This document shows, piece after piece, positions 7,884 through 15,931 of a stretch of DNA of 64,000 bases. Numbering within the stretch: position 1 is the stretch's first letter; every line of letters begins with the position of its first letter. Position numbers and translations under genes: made by a program. Under the pieces are notes generated by a model that saw nothing but the letters and a program-made list of their open reading frames with translations, was not told where the DNA came from and did not search any database. The DNA is taken from assembly GCF_002918555.1 (NCBI RefSeq), contig NZ_PQMB01000004.1, positions 385,068 to 449,067 of the forward strand. The letters run 5' to 3'. Source of the DNA: Citrobacter amalonaticus. GTDB lineage: Bacteria; Pseudomonadota; Gammaproteobacteria; Enterobacterales; Enterobacteriaceae.

Positions 7884-10580
7884 ATGAATGCCGAAAAACT
7901 TGCTATTCTCCAGCAGCGAGGCATTGCTTCACATGCTGCTCACTCCGCTATCTCCGATGAATTAAACCTGAAAGACGCCCCCCATCCCCGCGCAAAAAAA
8001 CTGCGGGATATCTATTTTCAGACACTCTCTTCTGTGGATACCGAATTTCCCTACTGGTATACCCGCAAGTGGGATGAACTGGCTGACGACGTGGCGATTA
8101 TCCGCCGGGCAGAAGCGCTGAAATGCGCATTTTCCCATTTAACGCCCAATATTTTCCCCGGCGAAAAACTGGTGATGCAGAAAACCGCCTGGTATCGCGG
8201 CTCCTTCCCGATGCCATGGCTGTCGGAAAGCTTCTTTCTCGCCAATGCTGACGAACTGACGGCCCGTACCGATACCGGAAGCGACAGCGCCGGGAAGCTG
8301 TCTCATTTTGGCGGCGGCGGCGGTAACGTCACGCAAAGTTACGGCAATATTGTTTCCATTGCCGGGAAGTTTGGCATCCGTGCAGAGCAGACCCCGGCCC
8401 TGATTGCCTTAGCCAGAGCCTGGGAGGGGCGCTCAGTCGAAGCGCTCGGGCATAAGTACGAAATGCTGATCCCGGATTACCAGGTTAAAGAAGACATCAT
8501 GAAGTCGGTAATCTGCATGTTCGATTCCGGCTATACCATCCCGCAGGGGCGTGAGGTGGTTAACTACTACTATCCGCTTCAGTATGGGCTGGACGGCATT
8601 AAAAACTTTGCTCTCGAACAGCGTGACCAGGTTGCAGGAAACGCGGACGGCGACGGCATCACCGGCATGGACAGGCTCTATTACTACGATGCCGTGCGCA
8701 TTATCATTGAAGGATTGCAGAACTGGATCCATCACTACGAGCAGCACGCGCGTGAGCTGGCTGAACAAACTGCGGATGCGCAGCAGCGCCAGGAATATAC
8801 CGATATTGCGGAATGTCTCGCGTGGATTACCCACCATCAGCCCCGGACCTTCCGCGAAGCGCTGCAGCTCAGCTACACCCTGCATCTTGCCATGCTGAAC
8901 GAAGATGCGGCATCGGGCATGTCGCCGGGACGTCTCGGCCAAATCCTCTGGCCGTGGTTCGGGCAGGATATCGCCGCAGGCCGCCTCACGGAAGACGAAG
9001 CGCTGGAGCTACTTCAGCTTCATCGCGTCAAACTGACCTGCGTTGACTGCTTCGCCTCTACTGGCGTAGTCGGCGGCGTGCTCTCCGGCAACACCTTCAA
9101 CAATGTGGTCCTCGGCGGCCTGAAAAAAGACGGTCTGTCCGCCGCCAACCGGCTTGAAGAGCTGATTCTGGAGGCGGGCATCCGCTGCCAGTCCACCCAG
9201 CCGACGCTGAGCGTGCTGTATGACGAGAAAGTGCCGGAGTCTTTCCTGCTGAAAGCGGTGGAATGCACCAAAACCGGCGCGGGCTATCCGGCGTGGATCA
9301 ACAACCAGGTTGGCATGCAGTTCCTGCTGAGCCAGTACGCCGCCGAAGGGATGGATGTCGAAGAGGCCCGGGCTATCGCCATCGGCGGCTGCCTTGAAAC
9401 CTCGCCCGGTTCGTTTTTACCCCTCACGCTGAACGGGAAGCAGTATGATATCCCCGGCGGTTCCGGGCAAACGGCGGCCACCGGCGTCCACTTCCTCGCG
9501 AATCCGAAAATCCTTGAACTCGTTCTCACTAACGGGATGGACAGGCGTACCGGAATTCAGGTTTACCCACCGCATAACCTGAAACTGGACAGCTTTGAAC
9601 AGCTGTGGGAGCAGTTCACCCATTATTATGAACAGACCTGTGATGTGGTGGCGAAAGCCAATAACATTCAGATGGATATCTGGCGTAAAAATAATATGTC
9701 CATCATGAATTCCTTCCTGAAGCCGGATTGCCTGCGCAAAGGCAAACATATCGGCCAGATGGGCTACCGCTATAACGCCACCTATAACATTGAAAGCTGC
9801 GGCACCATCACCTGCATCAACTCGCTGGCGGCGATTAAAAAGCTGGTCTTCGATGACAAAACGTATTCTCTCGAACAACTCACTGACGCACTGCTGAATA
9901 ATTTCGGCTATCAGACGGCGGAAGAAAGCGGCAATTACTCGATGGCGGAGCAGCGCAAAACCGATACCGGCAAAGACTATGACGATATCCACGCCGCCTG
10001 CCTGAATGCGCCTAAATTCGGCAATAACGATCCCTGTGTCGATGATTTGCTAAAAATGTACGAAAGCTGGTTTTGCTCGATGGCGCGCCAGTATGAGTCG
10101 CTGTACGGCAAAAAAATGTATGGCTGCCAGATCTCCGTTTCCACCCACGGTCCGCAGGGTGCCTGCACGCTGGCAAGCGCTGACGGACGGCTGGCGGGAA
10201 CCACCTATTCAGATGGATCCATGTCCGCCTATCCCGGCACCGATCGTAACGGGCCGTATGCGTTATTCAGTTCCGCCACCGTCTGGGATCACAGCCAGTC
10301 GCAGAACTCACAGATGAACCTCAAACTCCACCCGACATCGGTACACGGCGCGGCAGGCTCGCGCAAACTGCTGGAGCTGACCCGCAGTTACCTGCGTAAA
10401 GGGGGATTCCATATTCAGTACAACATTGTGGACTCCAGAACGCTGCGTGACGCGCAGCAGCACCCCGAAAACTACCGTGAGCTGATGGTCCGCGTCGCGG
10501 GCTTTACGCAGTACTGGTGTGAAATTGGCAAGCCGATTCAGGATGAAGTTATTGCCAGAACCGAATACGAGGAGATGTAA
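7884..10580 (+). CDS. hpdB: 4-hydroxyphenylacetate decarboxylase, glycyl radical large subunit
   Basis: 898-residue glycyl radical enzyme predicted to decarboxylate 4-hydroxyphenylacetate (from tyrosine fermentation) to p-cresol in the anaerobic cytoplasm. The PFL-type core is complete. The catalytic GGCLETSPG loop places the thiyl cysteine at Cys503 and a glutamate at Glu505. The C-terminal RVAGFTQYW places the glycyl radical at Gly873. His536, Glu637, Ser344 and Phe405 are also present. As I recall, these residues and numbers coincide with those of the Clostridium scatologenes enzyme (CsdB), which separates it from choline, glycerol and pyruvate lyases. The following gene encodes the small Fe-S subunit found only with this decarboxylase type, and the activase comes third. 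It starts 14 bases after AAGG. G+C is higher than the flanking island. p-Hydroxyphenylacetate is the best supported substrate; other arylacetates cannot be excluded. Confidence 0.9.
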   Translation: MNAEKLAILQQRGIASHAAHSAISDELNLKDAPHPRAKKLRDIYFQTLSSVDTEFPYWYTRKWDELADDVAIIRRAEALKCAFSHLTPNIFPGEKLVMQKTAWYRGSFPMPWLSESFFLANADELTARTDTGSDSAGKLSHFGGGGGNVTQSYGNIVSIAGKFGIRAEQTPALIALARAWEGRSVEALGHKYEMLIPDYQVKEDIMKSVICMFDSGYTIPQGREVVNYYYPLQYGLDGIKNFALEQRDQVAGNADGDGITGMDRLYYYDAVRIIIEGLQNWIHHYEQHARELAEQTADAQQRQEYTDIAECLAWITHHQPRTFREALQLSYTLHLAMLNEDAASGMSPGRLGQILWPWFGQDIAAGRLTEDEALELLQLHRVKLTCVDCFASTGVVGGVLSGNTFNNVVLGGLKKDGLSAANRLEELILEAGIRCQSTQPTLSVLYDEKVPESFLLKAVECTKTGAGYPAWINNQVGMQFLLSQYAAEGMDVEEARAIAIGGCLETSPGSFLPLTLNGKQYDIPGGSGQTAATGVHFLANPKILELVLTNGMDRRTGIQVYPPHNLKLDSFEQLWEQFTHYYEQTCDVVAKANNIQMDIWRKNNMSIMNSFLKPDCLRKGKHIGQMGYRYNATYNIESCGTITCINSLAAIKKLVFDDKTYSLEQLTDALLNNFGYQTAEESGNYSMAEQRKTDTGKDYDDIHAACLNAPKFGNNDPCVDDLLKMYESWFCSMARQYESLYGKKMYGCQISVSTHGPQGACTLASADGRLAGTTYSDGSMSAYPGTDRNGPYALFSSATVWDHSQSQNSQMNLKLHPTSVHGAAGSRKLLELTRSYLRKGGFHIQYNIVDSRTLRDAQQHPENYRELMVRVAGFTQYWCEIGKPIQDEVIARTEYEEM

Positions 10581-10582
10581 TC

Positions 10583-10837
10583 ATGTGTGAACGTAACCAT
10601 AGCCAGTGCCATCAGTTCTGCCCGGTCGATGTCGCCAAAGGTCTCTGCCGCCGCAGCGGCGATATCATCATGACGGACTCTCCTGTCTGCGAACACTTCA
10701 GTGAAAAACCGCGCTGCGAACACTGCCGTCACTACGACGACACAACCTCACCGGCGCAGTGTCTTGGTCTGGGAAAACCTTACTGGGTTGACGCCAGTAC
10801 CAACGCCGGGCTGTGTGAGGCATTCACCCGCCGTTAA
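10583..10837 (+). CDS. hpdC: 4-hydroxyphenylacetate decarboxylase small Fe-S subunit
   Basis: 84 residues with nine cysteines and several histidines (Cys2, 9, 13, 22, 36, 45, 48, 60, 78), matching the HpdC/CsdC small subunit that carries two [4Fe-4S] clusters, one in each pseudo-symmetric half. The subunit regulates oligomerisation and radical loss in the clostridial enzyme. It starts two bases after the hpdB stop, and its ribosome binding site (GAGGAG) is inside the end of hpdB, so the two are translationally coupled and probably made in equal amounts. Its presence is the main reason to call the large subunit a 4-hydroxyphenylacetate decarboxylase. Confidence 0.88.
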   Translation: MCERNHSQCHQFCPVDVAKGLCRRSGDIIMTDSPVCEHFSEKPRCEHCRHYDDTTSPAQCLGLGKPYWVDASTNAGLCEAFTRR

Positions 10838-10856
10838 CGTGACTCCGGTCGCCCTG

Positions 10857-10883
10857 AACCCGCTTTCCGGCGGGTTCTTTTTT
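10857..10883 (+). terminator. Intrinsic terminator-like hairpin between hpdC and hpdA
   Basis: A 7-bp perfect GC-rich stem (AACCCGC / GCGGGTT, six-base loop) is followed by CTTTTTT, then immediately the hpdA ribosome binding site CAGGAG. It probably terminates part of transcription so that the activase is made in lower amounts than the decarboxylase. Confidence 0.7.
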
Positions 10884-10897
10884 ACAGGAGACATGAG

Positions 10898-11836
10898 ATG
10901 GATGCTGAAAAGGGTCTGATCTTCGATATTCAGAGCCACTCAATTCATGATGGCCCCGGCAGCCGCACCACCGTGTTTATGAGCGGTTGCCGCCTGAGCT
11001 GCCAGTGGTGCGCCAACCCGGAAAGCTGGCAACCGCAGGAAAAGATGTTATTCAGTAAGATGCGCTGCGTCGCATCACAGGGATGCACCCGATGCGTGGA
11101 AAGCTGCGCCAGTCAGGCAATTACCGTTGCGGACGGTCAACTGATGCTGGATAACGCACTATGCCAGACATGCCGGACGTTAACCTGCACTCATGCCTGT
11201 CCGCCACAGGCGCTCAAACGATGCGGCCACGACTATTCCGCAGACGCATTACTCCAGCGTTTACAACATGACCGGGATTTCTGGGGGGAAGACGGTGGTG
11301 TGACATTCAGCGGCGGCGATCCGTTTGTCCAGCATCGTTTTCTGGACAATATCGCTCATCGTTGCCAGAAGGCCGGGATCCATACGGCCATCGAAACCAC
11401 GGCTTATGTCCGCGAAGACATTTTCCTGGACGTTATGCGGTTTATTGATTTCGCGTTTATCGATGTCAAACATCTGGATAGTCATGTTCATCGCCAGTTT
11501 ACCGGGGTGGATAATACCCTAATCCTGAGCAATATTCAGGCTCTGGTCCGCAGTGACTGGCCGGGTCGTCTGGTGTTACGGGTGCCGGTAATTGCTGGTT
11601 TTAACGACACTGACGATAACATACAGGCGCTGGCGGCATTTATGGAATCGGCGGGCGCATATGAAGTTAATCTGCTGCCCTTTCACCGGCTGGGGGCCTC
11701 AAAGTGGCAACAGCTGGGCAAAACCTATCCGGCGCAAAACTGGCAACCACCGACAGATGCGCGGCTGGCAGAGATAGAGCAATTCTTCACCCAAAAACAA
11801 CTGGCCTGCTATATCGGCAGCGACACGCCCTTTTGA
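10898..11836 (+). CDS. hpdA: 4-hydroxyphenylacetate decarboxylase activating enzyme (radical SAM)
   Basis: 312-residue glycyl-radical activase. The radical-SAM CxxxCxxC motif is at Cys31/Cys35/Cys38 and is followed by a ferredoxin-like insert with two further cysteine clusters (CTRCVESC and CQTCRTLTC ... CPP), as in activases of HpdA, BssD and GrdE-type enzymes. SGGDP in the SAM-binding region is present. It abstracts a hydrogen from Gly873 of HpdB using S-adenosylmethionine. The start at 10898 is set by CAGGAG at 10885; a nearby ATG at 10893 is out of frame. No transporter gene accompanies the operon, so substrate uptake must come from elsewhere. Confidence 0.9.
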   Translation: MDAEKGLIFDIQSHSIHDGPGSRTTVFMSGCRLSCQWCANPESWQPQEKMLFSKMRCVASQGCTRCVESCASQAITVADGQLMLDNALCQTCRTLTCTHACPPQALKRCGHDYSADALLQRLQHDRDFWGEDGGVTFSGGDPFVQHRFLDNIAHRCQKAGIHTAIETTAYVREDIFLDVMRFIDFAFIDVKHLDSHVHRQFTGVDNTLILSNIQALVRSDWPGRLVLRVPVIAGFNDTDDNIQALAAFMESAGAYEVNLLPFHRLGASKWQQLGKTYPAQNWQPPTDARLAEIEQFFTQKQLACYIGSDTPF

Positions 11837-12061
11837 CCCCGTGATACACCGTCCGGCAAATCTATAACGCCTTAGTATCTGATACCACTGTCACATCGGA
11901 TTGCCTGGCAATACCTACCCACCGCCAGGCAAAAGGGTGATGCCAGTGGCATCAACACCCACCGCATTTCGCTAAAACTTCCCCGGCTCATATACAAAAC
12001 AACCTGTTCGCCCTTCCTGGATTTCCCCAGACTCCAGCACAATCGCTACCGGGAGATCCCA

Positions 12062-13083
12062 ATGAAACTCGCCCCTTACCTGATAACACTGACACTACCG
12101 TTTATCTCGTTATCTGCCGAAGCGGATTACCACACCCCAGATTAACGCCGGAAATACCGTTTCTGGCGATGTTGTTGATGGCTCAAAAGGTAATCAGCAT
12201 GTTTATCTGACTCCACCATCACTGGCCCCTATGCCTGGAGCTACGTTGGCGATGGTGGGCAAACCAATCACATCACCGTTACCGATCACGGTGAACTGTT
12301 TCTGGAACCGGGCGGCAGCGCTTATGATTCACAGATAACCACCGGTGGTGATCTACAGGTGAACGGTTATGCTGAAAACACCTATGTGGATAGTGGCGGA
12401 CAGGTTTACGTTAACGCAGGAAATAATAGCGTCGCAGATCCAGGACAAGGCGGCCAGATTATTAACACCACCGTTGGAACTGGCGGCCTGGTCGTTACTC
12501 CTTCCCGACCGCATCAGGGAGAGCTATGGGTGCAGGCGCTGAGTAATCGCTTTGACGTTAACCGCACAGGCAATACAGCATACCGCCAGCGGCTCGGTGG
12601 TCTGATGATGGGCTATGACAAAAACCTTCCTCACCAGACTGGCCTGCTTACACTCGGTATTGCAGGCGGCTACAGCCGTTCCGATCTTGATCTCGCCAAC
12701 AACAGCGACGGCTCAGTAGACAGCTACAGCGCCGCGTTATACGCCAGCTATTATGATCAAAGTCGTTTCTGGCTGGACGCAATGCTGAAAGGCAATCTGT
12801 TTAACCAGCACCTTAAATGCCCGCATGAGTTCCGGTGGTCACGCCGACGGCAGTTTCACCATCCCCGGTCTGGGTGGGTGTCTGATTGCCGGGTATGACG
12901 CCAGATTCGCCAGGACCACCCTCTCCCCCCTTTGTCGGTTTCACTGGCTTCATCTCACAAAGCGATGATTACCGGCTGTCGAACGATATGCAGGCACATC
13001 CCGGCACGGCTAAATCCGCGCTGGGACAAGTCTGGTTCCGGCTGCGCCAGAATATGACGACTCGCCAAGGACCGGGTATTTAG
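12062..13083 (+). pseudogene. Degraded AIDA-like autotransporter adhesin
   Basis: The intact 5' end encodes a signal peptide (MKLAPYLITLTLPFISLSAEA) after GGGAG. Then come an early stop and at least two frameshifts before a short passenger with AIDA-type turns (GGSAYDSQITTGG, YVDSGGQVYVNAG, INTTVGTGG). This joins almost directly to a beta-barrel translocator (ELWVQALSNRF, GGLMMGYDK, GIAGGYSRSDLD), so most of the passenger is deleted. Past about 12810 the barrel shifts frame again (GGHADGSFTIPGLGG, then FVGFTGFISQSDDYRLSNDM) and the gene ends without a proper terminal strand. One piece (12359-12898) remains open for 179 residues but is not a functional adhesin. Confidence 0.8.
12278..12340 (+). 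repeat. Autotransporter passenger fragment, direct repeat copy B
   Basis: This is the copy in context of the autotransporter pseudogene, nearly identical to 7564-7624. The pair brackets the hpdBCA operon as direct repeats 4.7 kb apart, which could be the scar of the event that brought the operon in, or a duplication followed by deletion. Confidence 0.75.
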
Positions 13084-13363
13084 GGAGCAGTTACAGATTT
13101 TAATCCCTACAGGAAAATTAAATATTTTTTGTGATATATGCTAAATATTGATGTTCATCAATAAAGATAATAACAAGATAATAGATTAAATCATTTTCTT
13201 TCAGTTAATTACCATATGAATCAAATTAGTTATTTGCATAACGCTATAAATATGATTTTTTATAGGTTAGCTCGGTAATGATAAAAAAAGCTCAAATCCA
13301 AAGTTATGCAAAAACTTTAAGGATTAAACCCAATATCACCCATAATATAAAGAGGTCTCAAAG

Positions 13364-14656
13364 ATGAACATAAACCCGCTAGACACAACAGAACAAAGGG
13401 AACTTGATAAACTTGCTTACAGCATTTACGGGCAAGCCATCGACAAAACCACCCCAGTATATCAAAAATTTTTAGATGCGAAAAACAAAGCTACAGAATC
13501 TTATATTTTATCCCATAGTCATTATCAGGAAAAATTAAAACCAGAAGTGTTAGAAACATTAGAACCAACAATTAATGAACTATTATTCAGTTCCATACAG
13601 AAAGCTGTTAATATCGACCCTTACTCTCCATCAGTTTACTGGGTAAATAATGCAAAACCGAGACTTAGCTTTGATAAAAAATTTGAAATCCCTGGAGGAA
13701 GATATTCTTACGACAATCCAGATACCATATACAGAATGGTCCCTATTGATAGCAATAATCGATATATAATCAATGGAAAACAAAACACGAAAGGGGGAAC
13801 CAGTGATTATACCTACTCACTGATTATTAACCCGAACTCACAAAATACAGTTGCTTATTTAGATAAAAACACATTAGAAGTGGACAGCAATGGTGAATAC
13901 ACTATTACTATAGACAACAGTGCCTCCGAGGGGAGAAGTAATCACCTTCAATCTAACGATATGGTTCAATTTTTATTTATCAGACATAACTTAGCTGACT
14001 GGTCCAGTGAAATACCAGATACGCTCAGAGTGGAATTAATCAATCAGGCGCGAGAAAAAAGAATTTCACTTGACGACATTATAAACACAGCAGTCAAAAA
14101 CTTAGAAGAAAGCGCAATCACCTATGGTGTAGGCGCAATGGGGGTGGAAACCTATATACCAAACCCGGTAAATACAGTCCCTCAACCTAAACAATCTTCG
14201 GTATTAGGAACTCTTGTTACACAAGCCAGTTCATTCGGCCATATTGATATAGATGAATCCGAGGCATTTATCATTACTGTATATACAGGCGGTGCTAAAT
14301 ATTTTGTCGTTCCCGTATCCAATGCATGGATCATATCTGTCAATGTAGATTATCATCAATCAAGCCTGAATAACAGACAGGCTTATCCAAATAATGACGG
14401 ATCATATACTTTTGTTGTCAGTTTAAAGGATCCAGGAGTAGCAAACTGGCTGGATACTGCGGGCCTGCATGAAAATACATTAATGATCCGGTGGCAAAAT
14501 ATGCCACAAGACTCAAAGCCAAGCGTTAGTTATGAGTTAGTACCGTTATCTGATCTTAAAAGATATTTACCACCTGAAACTCCATTTCTTACTCCCGATG
14601 AGCGTCGAGACACACTCCAACACAGGATGAATGGATATCATAAGCGGGATATTTGA
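13364..14656 (+). CDS. DUF1214-like protein of unknown function
   Basis: 430 residues, no signal peptide. A helical N-terminus is followed by a segment resembling DUF1254/DUF1214 proteins (PGGRYSYDNPDTIYRMVPID) and a C-terminal SLKDPGVANWLDTAG ... MIRWQ signature that I associate with DUF1214. AGAGGT precedes the ATG. It is AT-rich compared with hpdBCA and transcribed alone. Proteins with this domain are widespread but lack an established biochemical role, so none is proposed. Confidence 0.6.
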   Translation: MNINPLDTTEQRELDKLAYSIYGQAIDKTTPVYQKFLDAKNKATESYILSHSHYQEKLKPEVLETLEPTINELLFSSIQKAVNIDPYSPSVYWVNNAKPRLSFDKKFEIPGGRYSYDNPDTIYRMVPIDSNNRYIINGKQNTKGGTSDYTYSLIINPNSQNTVAYLDKNTLEVDSNGEYTITIDNSASEGRSNHLQSNDMVQFLFIRHNLADWSSEIPDTLRVELINQAREKRISLDDIINTAVKNLEESAITYGVGAMGVETYIPNPVNTVPQPKQSSVLGTLVTQASSFGHIDIDESEAFIITVYTGGAKYFVVPVSNAWIISVNVDYHQSSLNNRQAYPNNDGSYTFVVSLKDPGVANWLDTAGLHENTLMIRWQNMPQDSKPSVSYELVPLSDLKRYLPPETPFLTPDERRDTLQHRMNGYHKRDI

Positions 14657-14854
14657 TTTGGAGTATTTTTGTATTCCTTTTTTAATATTCACATGGAACT
14701 GATTAGGGCACGGATGCCTGAAATATAACCGTTAACATAACTGCATCAAAACCCAGATCAAACAATCTCCCCGCCTGCGTTTTCGTTTTCCCATTGCTCA
14801 CAACCCCTCACGCCATCACTCTGCGCTGACCCCCATCCGCAACAGGAAACAGAT

Positions 14855-15129
14855 ATGTCGGACGACACCTTCAACATGGGTTTCCTGCGTAGTGCGATCC
14901 ATATTCAGCTTCACACCCACAACGCGACCCGGCTGTGGACCAGGCGGCGGGCGACCGAGAACGGCCCAGCGCCAATCATCGGGATGCCGCGCTTTATCGA
15001 AATTCTCAACCAGATACGCATCGCCGCAGAACACAACGATCCTTTCGCCGATCTGCGGATGCTGCGTATGGAAGAGAAGCTGGCGCAGTCGCGTAAGATG
15101 ATGCAAATGATCGAAGGCCGGACTCGAAC
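14855..15129 (+). pseudogene. 5' fragment of an integrating-conjugative-element gene (TIGR03761-like)
   Basis: After AGGAAACAG, an ATG opens a frame whose first ~90 residues (GFLRSAIHIQLHTHNATRLW, IIGMPRFIEILNQIR, DPFADLRMLRMEEKL) resemble the N-terminus of the TIGR03761 family carried by SPI-7/PFGI-1-type integrative conjugative elements. The match is cut exactly at the 18-bp leuX-type repeat at 15112, after which the frame runs into element DNA and stops at 15148. It is the truncated edge of an older element disrupted by, or recombined at, this junction. No other conjugation gene remains nearby. Confidence 0.6.
15112..15129 (+). repeat. attachment site, distal end of the integrated element
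   Basis: CGAAGGCCGGACTCGAAC, 18 bases identical to 35092-35109 inside the 3' end of leuX and in the same orientation. The two copies bound a 20-kb element with a P4-type integrase beside leuX. Confidence 0.88.
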
Positions 15130-15180
15130 ATCGCAACTATCCTTATGATCTTAAGAGATTAAACTTAACATAGTAGGTTA

Positions 15181-15202
15181 GATACCATCATTGATACCAT
15201 CA
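15181..15202 (+). promoter_or_regulatory. Putative integrase arm-binding repeats, left end
   Basis: GATACCATCA occurs twice, two bases apart, about 50 bases inside the left attachment site. Related ATACCATCA pairs lie at 34941-34962 near the other end, the arrangement expected for arm-type sites of a tyrosine integrase. Confidence 0.5.
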
Positions 15203-15418
15203 GTCCCGATTGGTGATAATCGAACACTATAAAAAATCATGACGAACATTATGAATGTAAGTTAATTTATGTATTTTTAGCAAGAATTTTTTAAAGAACA
15301 TCAAAATAACTCGTATATTTATTTTTTCATCCGATTGAAAAATAGGATAATTTGTATACAGGTTATAAGGATTCTTGATTTATGGTAATATAAAACAACA
15401 AATATATTGCATGGAGAA

Positions 15419-15841
15419 ATGAACTTGGATACATTATTTAAGATTTTTGAAAAATTTAGTTCAAGACCGCTTTATTTTATTTTCTTTGGTTTATCAGTAT
15501 GTGAATTTTTACAAAAAGAGTCAGCATTAAAAAGTCCTAACATAGAAAACATACTATATCTTTTATCTGCAATGATAATGGTAGTCTTTTTAACAGGGGG
15601 ATATGAATGGCTCATATTTAAGTTCAATGTCACATTGGAACCTCATGATCAGGGCGATATCGGCCCAACGATTGGAACGGCAACATTAGCAGTTTATTTG
15701 GTTTATGCATTTCATTTTTTAAGTGAACAACCAGATGCCTTAAATCTCAAGTTGCTAACTAATTCAGGATTCATTTATAGCACAACTTTATTGTTATTTT
15801 CGCTTGAGTCAATGAAACTTAGGAGATTAAAGCAAAGATAA
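15419..15841 (+). CDS. Small multi-pass membrane protein, function unknown
   Basis: About 140 residues with roughly four hydrophobic segments (starting FSSRPLYFIFFGLSVCEFL, then LYLLSAMIMVVFLTGG, IGTATLAVYLVYAFHF, GFIYSTTLLLFSLES) and a basic C-terminus. The start is uncertain: ATG at 15419 has GGAG only two bases upstream, and a TTG at 15407 is also in frame. It lies at the left end of the element, convergent with the receiver-domain gene and separated from it by a bidirectional terminator. Small membrane proteins at element ends may be defence effectors or immunity factors, but there is no evidence here. Confidence 0.5.
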   Translation: MNLDTLFKIFEKFSSRPLYFIFFGLSVCEFLQKESALKSPNIENILYLLSAMIMVVFLTGGYEWLIFKFNVTLEPHDQGDIGPTIGTATLAVYLVYAFHFLSEQPDALNLKLLTNSGFIYSTTLLLFSLESMKLRRLKQR

Positions 15842-15884
15842 TAATTAAGTTTCGGAAGAGTATTAAATATAACTTGGCACTATA

Positions 15885-15925
15885 AAAAGCCGATATGATT
15901 ATACTCCTATATCATATCGGCTTTT
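15885..15925. terminator. Bidirectional intrinsic terminator
   Basis: A 15-bp perfect stem (arms 15885-15899 and 15911-15925, beginning AAAAGCCGAT) with an 11-base loop and A/T runs on both sides. It serves the membrane protein gene on the plus strand and the receiver-domain gene on the minus strand. Confidence 0.85.
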
Positions 15926-15931
15926 CATGTT

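Noticed and set aside
9417..9992. 191-codon minus-strand frame inside hpdB
   Set aside because: Antisense shadow of the conserved glycyl radical enzyme.
14816..15136. 106-codon minus-strand frame at the left attachment site
   Set aside because: Complement of the ICE gene fragment, which has the ribosome binding site and family resemblance.
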